Positions 7,550 through 16,906 of a DNA stretch of 64,000 nucleotides are shown piece after piece; the stretch's first letter is position 1; each line of letters starts with the position of its first letter. The position numbers were made by a program, and so were the translations under genes. Below the pieces are notes generated by a model, which saw nothing but the letters and a program-made list of their open reading frames with translations, was not told where the DNA came from and made no database searches. This stretch comes from JAMXLO01 sp963799415 (GTDB taxonomy: Bacteria; Pseudomonadota; Alphaproteobacteria; Acetobacterales; Acetobacteraceae), in contig CAWCXI010000034.1 of NCBI GenBank assembly GCA_963799415.1, positions 1 through 64,000 on the forward strand, written 5' to 3'.

Positions 7550-9303
7550 TGGCGCACGAAACCAACGCGCTTGCGCAGATCCATCGCCAGATCATGTGGA
7601 ACCGGCTGATCGCCGTGGTGGAGGAACAGGCCCAGACCATGATCCGCACCGCGTTCTCCACCACGGTGCGCGAGGCAGGCGACCTGTCCGCCGGCATCTT
7701 CGATCTGCACGGTCGCATGATGGCACAGGCGGTCACCGGCACCCCAGGTCACGTCAACTCCATGGCCGAGAGCGTCGGCCACTTCCTGCGCAAATACCCA
7801 GCCGACACCATGCGCGCGGGCGATCACTACATCACCAATGACCCCTGGCTCGGCACCGGCCATCTGCACGACCTCACCGTCGTCACCCCGGCCTTTCACA
7901 ATGGTCGCATCGTCGGGCTGTTCGCCAACACCGCCCACGTGATCGATGTCGGCGGTCTCGGAATGGGCCCCGACGGCCGCTCGGTGTTCGAGGAAGGCAT
8001 GTACATCCCGATCATCAAGTGCTTCGATCAGGGCCACCGCAACGAGACCTTCTTCGACTTCGTTCGCGCCGGCTCGCGCCTGCCTGTCGAACTGGAAGGC
8101 GATATCTACTCGCTGTGCGCATGCAACGACGCCGGCGTGCATCGCCTGGTCGAGATGATGGACGAATTCGAGATGGACAGTCTAGATCCGCTCGCCCAGT
8201 TCATCTTCGACAGCTCACATCGCGCCACGCTCGCCGAGATAGCCCGCCTGCCGCGCGGCACGTATCGCGCCGAGATCCGCTCCGATGGCTATGAGGAGCA
8301 GGTCACGCTGAAGGCCGAGATGACTATCCTAGATGACGGCATCGAGGTGGACTACGCCGGGACTTCCGGTCTCGCCTCGCGCGGCATCAACGTGCCGCCC
8401 GCCTATTGCCGCGCCTATTCCTGCTTCGGCATCAAGTGCGTTGTCGCGCCGGAAATTCCCAACAATTGGGCAAGCCTCGCGCCATTCCGCATGAAGATCC
8501 CCGAGGGCTGCATCCTCAATGCGCCGCATCCCTATCCAGTGTCGGTACGCCACGTGATCGGTCACCTGCTGCCCGACCTGATGATGGGCTGCCTGCATCA
8601 GGCGGTACCTGAACGCGTCATGGCAGAGGGCGCATCGGCGCTGTGGAACATGCCGTTGCGCGGTGGTTCGTCGGTGACGGGCCAGGCGCGCGGTAATCGC
8701 CCGGTGATACCGGATTTCGAGATCATCACCTTCAACTCCGGCGGCACCGGCGGGCGTCCGACGCAGGACGGGCTGAACGCAACGGCCTTTCCCTCCGGCG
8801 TGCGCACCATGCCGGTGGAGTCTACCGAGAACGTCGCCCCCGTCGTTTTCTGGGTGAAGGAGCTGCGCCCCGATTCCGGCGGGGCCGGTCGTACTCGCGG
8901 AGGCACCGGGCAGACCATGGAGGTTGCCGCCAAGGGCGATCTCGAATTCGCGGTCAACGCCACGTTCGATCGCGTCGCCAACGCGCCGAGAGGCCGCGAA
9001 GGCGGCACAGATGGGGCCGCCGGCGTGGTTGCGCTGAAGTCCGGCGCGAAGCTGCGCACCAAGGGCTTCCAGGTGATACCAGACGGCGACCGACTGATCC
9101 TGAAACTGCCGGGCGGCGCCGGCATGGGCGATCCAACCACGCGCGATCCCGCGTTGGTTGCGCGGGACGTGCGCGACGGGCTGGTTTCAGTGGAGACCGT
9201 CCGCGCGCTCTACAAAGTCGTTGTCACAGGCGACGGCACGCTTGACGCCGCCGCCACTGTCATTGCGAGGCGCAAAGCGACGAAGCAATCTCGGTCACAA
9301 TAA
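7549..9303 (+). CDS. hyuB: Hydantoinase/5-oxoprolinase subunit B (HyuB family)
   Basis: A 584-residue HyuB-family subunit, the partner of the upstream HyuA. Typical segments include the N-terminal RTAFSTTVREAGDLSAG, the ITNDPWLGTGHL motif and the central SGGTGGRPTQDGL motif. The start at 7549 overlaps the hyuA stop by one base. The last ~14 residues (VIARRKATKQSRSQ) are not family sequence: they are the translation of a dispersed palindromic repeat at 9257-9299 that has replaced the normal 3' end. Function is probably unaffected because the C-terminus is poorly conserved. Confidence 0.88.
   Translation: MAHETNALAQIHRQIMWNRLIAVVEEQAQTMIRTAFSTTVREAGDLSAGIFDLHGRMMAQAVTGTPGHVNSMAESVGHFLRKYPADTMRAGDHYITNDPWLGTGHLHDLTVVTPAFHNGRIVGLFANTAHVIDVGGLGMGPDGRSVFEEGMYIPIIKCFDQGHRNETFFDFVRAGSRLPVELEGDIYSLCACNDAGVHRLVEMMDEFEMDSLDPLAQFIFDSSHRATLAEIARLPRGTYRAEIRSDGYEEQVTLKAEMTILDDGIEVDYAGTSGLASRGINVPPAYCRAYSCFGIKCVVAPEIPNNWASLAPFRMKIPEGCILNAPHPYPVSVRHVIGHLLPDLMMGCLHQAVPERVMAEGASALWNMPLRGGSSVTGQARGNRPVIPDFEIITFNSGGTGGRPTQDGLNATAFPSGVRTMPVESTENVAPVVFWVKELRPDSGGAGRTRGGTGQTMEVAAKGDLEFAVNATFDRVANAPRGREGGTDGAAGVVALKSGAKLRTKGFQVIPDGDRLILKLPGGAGMGDPTTRDPALVARDVRDGLVSVETVRALYKVVVTGDGTLDAAATVIARRKATKQSRSQ
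9257..9299. repeat. Dispersed palindromic repeat (REP-like) inside hyuB 3' end
   Basis: The segment starts TGTCATTGCGAGGCG and has inverted ends ATTGC...GCAAT (CATTGCGAG and GAAGCAATCTCG). Elements of this form are common in alphaproteobacterial genomes and give the peptide signature VIAR..ATKQS when translated, as they do here. A core CATTGCGAG also occurs at about 24312, but without the rest of the element. Confidence 0.65.
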
Positions 9304-9327
9304 GGGTGAATTCTTGATCGTCGCGTA

Positions 9328-10146
9328 TCAGCCTTGCGCCGCGCCGTCCGGGAACACCAGCGGCACCGCGGCCTGCGGTGACAGCAACCAGAACGTGAAG
9401 CTCTCCTCGATGTAGAGACGCACGGACTCGAAATCATGATCGAGATAGCCGATCGAGAAATCCTGCCCGACTGTCATCTCAAAATCCTCACCGCGCATCG
9501 ATAGTACCAGAGCGCCCTCCAGCCCGGGAGCCCAGACGATCGGCCCATCGATCAGCCGCCGTACGTGCTGCAGCACAGGATAACCATCGTCGGTCGCCTC
9601 GGTAAGCTCCGCGTAGCAGCGCTCGCTGAGAGCGATGGCAAACGGCCCACCAACACCCGCATCGCGCAGCCGGTTCAGCGCGTTCGTCACCAGCGATGGA
9701 TAGTCGGTCGTGGTGCCGCTGATCTCCACCGATGCGTCCGCACTTTCGCATATGCCGCGGATTCCGGCAGCCGGATAGCCATGGAAAACCGCCCGGTCCT
9801 CAGCGATCGCGATTTCGCGCGCAGCCTCAATAATCGGGTCGGTGTCGAAGTCCTTTGCTCCGCGATCGAGCGCATTCAGCTCCGCGCGCCGCATTTCGAA
9901 CGGCACGCGCAGCTCGACCAGCGGCAGCACTTCGCGCAGCCGCGTCTCGACGCTCGTGCGAGCAGGAGGGTCCGCTGTCTTGCTGCGACCAGTGCCGACC
10001 GCTGATGTCTGCCACCCCAATGGCCCCACGAAATCCACCAGCTTTCGTGCGGCCAGGGTTGTCTTCAGCGTCCGCTTCGCTTCGTTCTCGATCTCCTGCC
10101 ATCCGGCTTCGGAGATCGGCGCCAGTTCACGGAAAAGATAATTCAT
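9328..10146 (-). CDS. enc: Encapsulin shell protein (family 1, linocin-like)
   Basis: A 272-residue encapsulin with the HK97-like fold, which self-assembles into an icosahedral protein nanocompartment. The N-terminal MNYLFRELAPISEAGW is the typical encapsulin start, and DFVGPLGWQTSAVGTG matches the conserved segment that follows. The central PIIEAAREIAIAEDRAVFHG helix and the C-terminal IGYLDHDFESVRLYIEESFTF also match. The gene starts 3 bases after the ferritin-like cargo gene, so shell and cargo are co-translated. The shell would sequester iron oxidised by the cargo. It converges with hyuB, with only 24 bases between the stops. Confidence 0.93.
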   Translation of the reverse strand: MNYLFRELAPISEAGWQEIENEAKRTLKTTLAARKLVDFVGPLGWQTSAVGTGRSKTADPPARTSVETRLREVLPLVELRVPFEMRRAELNALDRGAKDFDTDPIIEAAREIAIAEDRAVFHGYPAAGIRGICESADASVEISGTTTDYPSLVTNALNRLRDAGVGGPFAIALSERCYAELTEATDDGYPVLQHVRRLIDGPIVWAPGLEGALVLSMRGEDFEMTVGQDFSIGYLDHDFESVRLYIEESFTFWLLSPQAAVPLVFPDGAAQG

Positions 10147-10149
10147 CGA

Positions 10150-10491
10150 TCAGCTCTTCAGGCTGCCAATCGACAGACCGTCGGCGGCACCGGCACCGCC
10201 TGCGCCCACCTCACGGATCGGGCCCTGACTGAACAGATAGGTGCGCATGTGCCCGTCGAATTCCGCGTCATTCCGCCGCAGCCATTCCAGCAGCATCGAC
10301 GCGTGCTCCTTCTCCTCGTTGCGATTATGCGCGAGAACCGCCTGCAGCTCGGCATTTGCACTTGCCTTGATACGTTGATCGTACCAATCGATCGCTTCCA
10401 GCTCTTCCATGATGGTGGATATCGCGCGGTGTCGGTCCAGAATTTCCTGTCCAAGCACATCACGATCCTCGTGCAACGCCTCGCCCGCCAT
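10150..10491 (-). CDS. encFtn: Encapsulated ferritin-like protein (EncFtn)
   Basis: A 113-residue EncFtn-type ferroxidase. It has the half-ferritin core with IMEELEAIDWYDQR and NEEKEHASMLLEWLRRND; by comparison with Rhodospirillum rubrum EncFtn, the iron ligands should be E30, E60 and H63. The C-terminus DGLSIGSLKS after a Gly/Ala-rich linker is a classic encapsulin cargo-loading peptide. The ATG at 10491 is preferred over an upstream TTG at 10497 because GAGG is suitably spaced. The encapsulin gene follows after 3 bases. It would oxidise Fe(II) at the decamer interface and deliver iron to the shell lumen. Confidence 0.93.
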   Translation of the reverse strand: MAGEALHEDRDVLGQEILDRHRAISTIMEELEAIDWYDQRIKASANAELQAVLAHNRNEEKEHASMLLEWLRRNDAEFDGHMRTYLFSQGPIREVGAGGAGAADGLSIGSLKS

Positions 10492-10786
10492 CGCCAAACC
10501 TCGCTGCCGCTCTTTGTCCCAAGATACCGTTGCGGTCGTTCGCTCAAAAGGTGCGGCACGCGAACGTGACGGGTTATAGGAATGAGGACAAGGTCAGCTA
10601 TGCTGCCATATAGAGATGGATAGCGCGCTGCTTTCGCTGATCTTGTAGGCTCTCCTCGGCAGCTTCGCCGCCCGGCTGCTGCGCTAGCCTGCGCGGCTGT
10701 TACGCCTTCAACATCACCATGGCACCTCTGCTTGTCGCCTCGCCGGTGCCGGTGTTGATTGAAGGCTGACCGGAGGAGCGTGAGGT

Positions 10787-11896
10787 ATGAAAATCACCCA
10801 CATCGATGCATTCCAGGTGCGCTGGACCCCGGACGAGAAGCCGACGCAGCACAGCGCCTTCGTGCGCATCCACACCGATGATGGCATCGACGGCATCGGT
10901 GAGGCATCCCCGATGCAGGGCGGCCTCGCCTCGCTCGGCATCATTCGCAGCGACTTGGCACCCGCGCTGATCGGCAAGGACCCGCTGGATCATGCCGTGC
11001 TGCTGGACACACTGCTCCACACCTGCGTGAAGCTGGGGCCCGAGGGCGCATTGACCAGCGCGTTGGCCGCGCTCGACATCGCGATGTGGGACATCAAGGG
11101 CAAATTGACCGGCCTGCCGATCTACAAGCTGCTTGGCGGGGCCTGGCGCACGGCGCTGCCATTTTATGCCTCGATCGGTGGCAACGGCGATCGCAGCCTG
11201 GACGAGGTACTGCGCGTCGTGGAGGCGCGGCTGAAGGACAAGCCGGCGGCGATCAAGATCCGCTTTGACAATCCTCGCACGCTGCTGGATCGCGATATTC
11301 CAGCCGACATCGCCAAGGCGCGGGCGGTGCGCAAGCTGGTCGGCGATGGCTTCCCGCTCGCGTTCGATGCCAACAACGGCTTTACCACCGGGGGCGCCAT
11401 CCGTGTCGGTCGCGCGCTGGAGGAACTTGGCTACTGGTGGTTCGAGGAACCTGTGCAGCACTATTACGTCAAGGCGATGGGCGAGGTCGCGCGTGCGCTC
11501 GACATCACCGTGTCAGCCGGCGAGCAGACCTACACGCTGCCAGCACTGGCCGACCTGATCGACGCCGGTGTTCGAATGGTGCAGCCCGACATCGTAAAGA
11601 TGGGCGGCATCACCGGCCTCGTGCGCTGTGCGGCACTCGCACACGCGCATGGCGTCGAACTGGTGTCGCACCAGACGCAGCCGATGATCGGCCATATGGC
11701 CAACATGCATGTCGTCGCAGCACAATTGCAGGCGAGCAAGCCGATCGAATGGAATGACCCGTCAACGCGTACGCATTCGGTGTTCGAGAACCCGCCGAAG
11801 CCTGTCAACGGACTGTTCCATTTGCCCGAGGGACCGGGGTTGGGGCTGCGCATCAACGAGCCGGAATTGGCCAACCGACGGGTGGAGGTCCAATAG
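10787..11896 (+). CDS. Enolase-superfamily enzyme (mandelate racemase/muconate lactonizing type)
   Basis: A 369-residue two-domain enolase-superfamily protein. The capping domain covers residues 1-~125 and the barrel the rest. Catalytic elements visible are AIKIRF (KxR/K base), AFDANNG and WWFEEPVQ (metal ligands), SAGEQ (third metal ligand) and a late histidine in LVSHQTQ. The family abstracts a proton alpha to a carboxylate: sugar acid dehydration, racemisation or cycloisomerisation. GGAGGAG-like sequence precedes the ATG (ccggaggagcgtgaggt). It is a single gene between the encapsulin pair and the surface region, so context gives no substrate. Confidence 0.85.
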   Translation: MKITHIDAFQVRWTPDEKPTQHSAFVRIHTDDGIDGIGEASPMQGGLASLGIIRSDLAPALIGKDPLDHAVLLDTLLHTCVKLGPEGALTSALAALDIAMWDIKGKLTGLPIYKLLGGAWRTALPFYASIGGNGDRSLDEVLRVVEARLKDKPAAIKIRFDNPRTLLDRDIPADIAKARAVRKLVGDGFPLAFDANNGFTTGGAIRVGRALEELGYWWFEEPVQHYYVKAMGEVARALDITVSAGEQTYTLPALADLIDAGVRMVQPDIVKMGGITGLVRCAALAHAHGVELVSHQTQPMIGHMANMHVVAAQLQASKPIEWNDPSTRTHSVFENPPKPVNGLFHLPEGPGLGLRINEPELANRRVEVQ

Positions 11897-12005
11897 ACTT
11901 TGGAAGCTCGGCGCGTGCGGATGCACGCATCAAGTCCTCAATTTGCCAATCGGCGTCAACCGGTGGCCAATCCGAATAACCGGAACGTTCGGACAGACAC
12001 TCGCA

Positions 12006-15000
12006 TCAGCTGTTACCGTGCACATACATGTAAGCACTGCCGCTGGCGGGATCGGTGCCAAACTGGACGGAAAGGCGTCCGTTGCCCAAGTCAGCCTGAG
12101 TGTAGCCGGCTAAAGTCAGCGACGCGGTCGGTCTACCCGCCGCGGTTGCATGCAGTGTCAACCCAGTATAGCCCGCCGCTCCTTGGCCAGAAACCCAAGT
12201 CAAGTTGAAGTCCTGTGGCGTCACCCCCCAAATTGTGGCGGCATCACCGGCGTGGAACCCATTGACCGTGCTCCAGATGTCGGCCGTCGGTCCGCGATCA
12301 TCCACAAAGAAGGTGTCGGTCCCACTGCCGCCGGTCAGGAAGTTGGAGCCAGTGCCGCCATCCAGCACATTGGTGCCACTGTTGACAGCGATCGCGTCGG
12401 TCCCGCTGCCGGTGTGAATGAACCAGTTGGGCGTAAAGGCACTGACGTTCAGATTGTCACTGGTGACATTGATGTATTCGTTCTTAAGGCCGGCAACCGG
12501 TCCATTATATGCCTCGCCGATGGCGGGAATAGATTGACCTCTTGTGACATCGAACACAGCAAACCCTTCCACGTCCAGGGTGCCGGATGGATTTACTATC
12601 GCTCCGCTCAGATTTACCAGATTGCCCGCCAGATCGGTCAGCATGGCGCCGTTCAGATTGGCAGCCGTGACAGCCAGGTCTGGAACATGCTCGCCGACGC
12701 CAACAGTATAGCCGAAGGTTAGCGAACTGGTTCCAGAACCTGACTCGTACGTGGCAATTCGGCCGTTATCCAACGAAAGAGTTGGCGTCCCGCCCGCGGT
12801 GTCAACCGTCACCGGCTCGTTCATCCCCAATGACAATGTTACCAGTGCATCACGGCCAAGAACCCCGTCGGACGGCTGCGCGGTGAGCGCGGTGACCACC
12901 GGCGTGGTGGTATCGATAGTGACCGGCAAAGCTCCCGACATGGGGCTGACATTGCCAGCCACATCTGTCGCCTCCGCGGTGAAGTTCTGGACCCCGCTCG
13001 CCAGGGCCGCCGTGGTGATTGACCAACTCCCGGTTGCCGTGGCGACCGCACTGCCGACAGCGGTCGCGCCGTCGAACAAGGTCACCGCACTTCCAGCCTC
13101 GGCCGTGCCGGTGAAGGTCGGCGTGGTGTCGTTGGTGACGTTGTCCGTGCTCGACACACCGCTGTCTGAAGCGGCAGTCAGGTCCGGAGTTGTCGGAGCC
13201 GCGGGCGGGGTTTGATCCAGCACATACGCCTGCACCAACGCCGTGCTGGCCATGCCGTAGGAATTTTCAACCTGGACCTTCAACGTACCACTACCGAGCA
13301 GAGTGACTCCTGCGAGTGAGAACGTGGTAGCCCCTGCTGCAACAGTCGCAGTCTGCCACGTCGTGCCGCCGTCAAGCGACACCTTCACCACGTCTCCTGC
13401 CAAGAGCGCGGAGCTCAGAGTGCCAGAAATGGTCTGCGCGGCAGTGTTGGTGATGAAATCGGTGGCGCTCGATCCTGTGTCGGTTGAGAGCGACACTGTG
13501 GTGACAAACTCGGTCGGAGCAATGTATACGGCGACGTCATTTTCGCCTGTCGAAGTCAGGGAGAGTGTCAGGTAACTCCCCACATCGCTGACGACTGTGG
13601 CTCCGGTGACGATGGGCGCAGAGGTGCCGGTCTCGAGGTCGATAACGACCTGACCAGTGCCGTCCATGGCAAAGCTAAGATCGCGACCGTTGCCGGTGAC
13701 CGAGAGCAGGTCCCCGCGCATCGGCAGCAATTCGATGTGGGTGACGTTGTCCTGCGTAGCGCCAAGATTGATCGTGAACGAGCCGCCGTGGGTCGGCAGG
13801 AACAGCTCCTGCGCGTTATAGGCGTAATAGTTGGTGACGCTCTGAATGACGTTCGTGCCACCGTTGATGACGTCGAGCGCCATCCCGCCGACATCCGGCG
13901 CTGTGGGGTCGGGGGTAATCGTTGCGGTGATCGTGTTGCCAACGGTGGTGTAGTTGATCGCCGCCTTCTGCTGCGCCTCGGTGCGCGCGGCAAGCTCCTC
14001 GAGCGTCAGGAACTCGTAGTTGTCGGCATAGGCTTGCGCGATGAATTGCGTGTACATTGCCGTTGTGTAGGGCGAGCCCGTGCCCGTATCGGTGGTCGTG
14101 TTCCACGCCGCGACACCGTAATCGTGCACCGGCAACACAACGACGGGCGTGCCAGCGGCATTGGCCGCGAGCGCGTTGAATTGCGCCGCCCAGTCCGCCT
14201 CGGCTTGCGCCACGGTCTTGCCTTCGTACTGAACCTCGGTGAAATCGAACGTCATGTTTGGCGCGATGTAGAGGGCACCCGTGTCGGTCGCACTTGGGCT
14301 CATGTAGCCGATCGCGCTTGGGTAGCCTGAACCGACGCCGGTCCAGCCGCCAGTGAGATATCCGGTGTATCCCGGTGTTGTCGTGGTCGCGGCGACAGAT
14401 TGGTAATAGGGCAGGATGTTCTGATCGGTGGCGAACGTCTCGTTGGCGCCGGGAATGGCGGCACCCTCGATCGTCGTGCCAAGTTGCTGTTGCTCCAGTA
14501 GCTTCGACTGATTGAACTCGTAGTCGTAGGTGAAGGGAAAGCCAGTCGCGCTATTGACCGCGCCGGTCGTCGCAGTCTGCAGGAAGTTGGTGTTTTCTGC
14601 CGGGACTGAGAAGGTCAGTGTCGTGCCGGCCGGTATGTCGGCAAGGGTGCCATCATTTGCAGTACCGAAGCCGCCTGGCACGTAGCTGATGGTGATGGTG
14701 TTGCCAGACACCGCGGTGACCTGCGTGTTGGCGACCGCGCCACCCTCTCCGGCGGCCCCGGACACCACCGTGTTCGTACCAAGCCCCCCGCCCGTGACAA
14801 ACATGCCGACCGTGACGCCGGCGAAGGATGGCAGAGCGGACAGAGTTATCTGAGTGGAGCCGGCCGGCGTATCGCCGACGGTGGTTTCCGTGATCGTCGT
14901 GGTGGGAGGATTGATAAGGTGGGTGTAGGAATGGTTGCCGATCTCGCTTCCCAGTGCCAGGAGGGCTTTGTAATAGGGCAGGCTCTTCGCCCAGTCGGTG

Positions 15001-16460
15001 GTCGATGGATCGGTGGCGTTCGCTGAGTTATCGCCAATGTTGATGTAATAGGATCCAACGAAATCGTATTGCTGGTTCCACTGCTGCAGGATCGGGATCA
15101 GCGTATCGTAGATGCCGGGCCCGCCCGCGGTCGGCAACACGTCAGCCGGGAACTGCGACTGGTCCATGTCCATGCGCACGGCCACGACGCCGGCGTCACG
15201 CGACATGTGCAGTGCGACGCCCGGCTGCGTGCCGAGCGCGACGGTCTGGATGGCGTTCGACAACAGGTTGCTGTCGCCGAGCAGATCCGTGGTGGCGAAA
15301 TGCACGTTGGTGCCACCGGTCGTGGTTTGAACGACACCAGGGATTGTTTCGGCACCGCCGGTAAGCGTTGGATCAGTGACATTCTGGTTGACGAGTACAT
15401 CCGTAGCAGTGCCGCCGACGGCTTGATAAGCCGCATAGCCTTCACTGGGGTAAGTCTGGATGACCTGGCCGGCGGTGTAGCCCTTCATGATCGGATTGGT
15501 GACGTCGTTCGCGGTGACCGTCACGGCTCCGCTATTGCCGCCCGACACCCTGGCCAGACCCAACAGCGTCTCCATGTTGGCGTATGGGTTGGCAAGCGCT
15601 GCACCCGTCTGATCGTTGGTCAGGAAGTCGCCGGCGGTAATGATCCCGATGTGGTAGTTGTAGACCGCGCTGGTGAGTGTCGACATGATTGCCGGCAATT
15701 GCGCCGTGTTCACGTCGGCCATCGACGGGAAGATTATTGCATCGTAACCAATAAGGTTGTTGATATCAGTCAGTTTGGATTCATCGATGACGTCATACGA
15801 TACGCCGGCCATGCGGGCCTGGTTCTGCGCCGCCATGAACAGGTCGGAGTAGGCGGTCTGACTGAAATAAAGATTGGCGCTGGTGTCCGAATAGACGATG
15901 GCGACCTTATGAGTGGGCGTCTGCGCCGCCAGGGTCGCGGGGTCGGTGATCGTGTATTCCGGGCTTGTGTAGTCGCCCGGGGCAAAAATGATCGCTGGGC
16001 CCCCACCGATTTCGGCCGCGATGTTGATGGAGGCCGGGGCCAGTCCGCCCGTCGGCGTTACCAGACCGCGCGGTATGGCGATTTCGAGGCTCTTGCCATC
16101 GGGTGACAATGCGGCGGTGAGCGGTGTGGCACTGACGAGGTTTTGCCCCGCGGCGCCGGTGTAGAGGTAGAAGGCGCCACCGACATAGGTGATGTTGTAA
16201 TCGGCGCCAATGCTGTCGAATGGGCTGTAGCCCGTCGCCGTGTTCTGGTCAGTGTTGAGCCAAATGGTGGTGCCGGATCCGATCACCGGAACTGTCGTGC
16301 CAGTGCCCTGTATAGCGATGAAGTAGGTGTCGTTCTGGACCGTGCCGTACAGGGAATACCCTGGGGCGACGTTGGCCGGATTATCGATGATCTCGGCTGC
16401 CGTCCAGTCGGACAGGCTCCCGTCGACTGTAATCGTGGATGCATTGGAAATGGTCGCCAC
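12006..16460 (-). CDS. Large secreted polysaccharide deacetylase with Ig-like and RTX-type C-terminus
   Basis: A 1484-residue extracellular protein. Domains by eye: residues 1-170, a carbohydrate-binding/DOMON-like beta domain (VDGSLSDW...); 180-400, a glutamine-amidotransferase-like alpha/beta region; 425-~850, a NodB-type deacetylase with acids in RMDMDQ (431, 433) and the metal motif HSYTH (510-514), closing with VVVLPVHDYG; 1095-1185, a bacterial Ig-like domain; 1360-1484, RTX-like glycine/aspartate turns (GGTGSNFLTGGSGTDTF) and a type I secretion-like tail. There is no N-terminal signal peptide, as expected for a type I substrate. The start is GTG with GAGGA 7 bases upstream. The layout recalls PelA/Agd3-type exopolysaccharide deacetylases. 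No type I transporter is nearby. Confidence 0.78.
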   Translation of the reverse strand: MATISNASTITVDGSLSDWTAAEIIDNPANVAPGYSLYGTVQNDTYFIAIQGTGTTVPVIGSGTTIWLNTDQNTATGYSPFDSIGADYNITYVGGAFYLYTGAAGQNLVSATPLTAALSPDGKSLEIAIPRGLVTPTGGLAPASINIAAEIGGGPAIIFAPGDYTSPEYTITDPATLAAQTPTHKVAIVYSDTSANLYFSQTAYSDLFMAAQNQARMAGVSYDVIDESKLTDINNLIGYDAIIFPSMADVNTAQLPAIMSTLTSAVYNYHIGIITAGDFLTNDQTGAALANPYANMETLLGLARVSGGNSGAVTVTANDVTNPIMKGYTAGQVIQTYPSEGYAAYQAVGGTATDVLVNQNVTDPTLTGGAETIPGVVQTTTGGTNVHFATTDLLGDSNLLSNAIQTVALGTQPGVALHMSRDAGVVAVRMDMDQSQFPADVLPTAGGPGIYDTLIPILQQWNQQYDFVGSYYINIGDNSANATDPSTTDWAKSLPYYKALLALGSEIGNHSYTHLINPPTTTITETTVGDTPAGSTQITLSALPSFAGVTVGMFVTGGGLGTNTVVSGAAGEGGAVANTQVTAVSGNTITISYVPGGFGTANDGTLADIPAGTTLTFSVPAENTNFLQTATTGAVNSATGFPFTYDYEFNQSKLLEQQQLGTTIEGAAIPGANETFATDQNILPYYQSVAATTTTPGYTGYLTGGWTGVGSGYPSAIGYMSPSATDTGALYIAPNMTFDFTEVQYEGKTVAQAEADWAAQFNALAANAAGTPVVVLPVHDYGVAAWNTTTDTGTGSPYTTAMYTQFIAQAYADNYEFLTLEELAARTEAQQKAAINYTTVGNTITATITPDPTAPDVGGMALDVINGGTNVIQSVTNYYAYNAQELFLPTHGGSFTINLGATQDNVTHIELLPMRGDLLSVTGNGRDLSFAMDGTGQVVIDLETGTSAPIVTGATVVSDVGSYLTLSLTSTGENDVAVYIAPTEFVTTVSLSTDTGSSATDFITNTAAQTISGTLSSALLAGDVVKVSLDGGTTWQTATVAAGATTFSLAGVTLLGSGTLKVQVENSYGMASTALVQAYVLDQTPPAAPTTPDLTAASDSGVSSTDNVTNDTTPTFTGTAEAGSAVTLFDGATAVGSAVATATGSWSITTAALASGVQNFTAEATDVAGNVSPMSGALPVTIDTTTPVVTALTAQPSDGVLGRDALVTLSLGMNEPVTVDTAGGTPTLSLDNGRIATYESGSGTSSLTFGYTVGVGEHVPDLAVTAANLNGAMLTDLAGNLVNLSGAIVNPSGTLDVEGFAVFDVTRGQSIPAIGEAYNGPVAGLKNEYINVTSDNLNVSAFTPNWFIHTGSGTDAIAVNSGTNVLDGGTGSNFLTGGSGTDTFFVDDRGPTADIWSTVNGFHAGDAATIWGVTPQDFNLTWVSGQGAAGYTGLTLHATAAGRPTASLTLAGYTQADLGNGRLSVQFGTDPASGSAYMYVHGNS

Positions 16461-16906
16461 GGTCGGGTCCTCGCTGGGCAGGTTTCGATACCATATCGTT
16501 TAAATTTAGAGAAAAGTCAAGCGTAATGCATCGAATGATCCTGAACCTTCTGTCCATTATTTGATACCGGCACGTCACAACGGCCTTCTGAGCGCCGATA
16601 TCCTGGCCGGAAGACGCTCAGTTCAGTCCTCGGACCGTCGGAGGGAAGCCAAGGGTGGTGACGCGCCGTCCGCACGCTGTGCGGTGGGCGGCGGCCATGG
16701 ACACAGTTATCCGTTGCTGCCGCGAAGCGGAGCAGCGGGGAACGGCGGTTATGGATGACCGAGGTTCGTGGAGGTGCGCCAGGTCATCGAGCGGAGCCGT
16801 CGATTTGCAGCCTGACAAGCCGCCAACATGTGGAACAACGCACGTAGCGCGTGGGAGAGGTGACTTGGAGCTACCCTCGATTGAGTTTCTCGGGCAGGCT
16901 GGCACC
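16461..16906. other. Intergenic region between deacetylase and glycosyltransferase genes
   Basis: This 446-base divergent spacer is notably AT-rich at 16490-16570. It contains a possible minus-strand promoter (see 16491-16520). The rest is open on the plus strand in frame with the glycosyltransferase, so an earlier start at 16655 cannot be excluded, but that stretch shows no family similarity. No RNA gene or repeat was recognised. Confidence 0.5.
16491..16520 (-). promoter_or_regulatory. Possible promoter of the deacetylase gene
   Basis: On the minus strand TTGACT (16515-16520) is followed after 17-18 bases of AT-rich sequence by GATATG/ATATGG. It lies about 35 bases before the GTG start. 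This is a weak sigma-70-type match judged by eye only. Confidence 0.3.

Noticed and set aside
15069..16106. A 345-codon open frame on the plus strand
   Set aside because: It lies antisense inside the large deacetylase gene and its composition is not protein-like.
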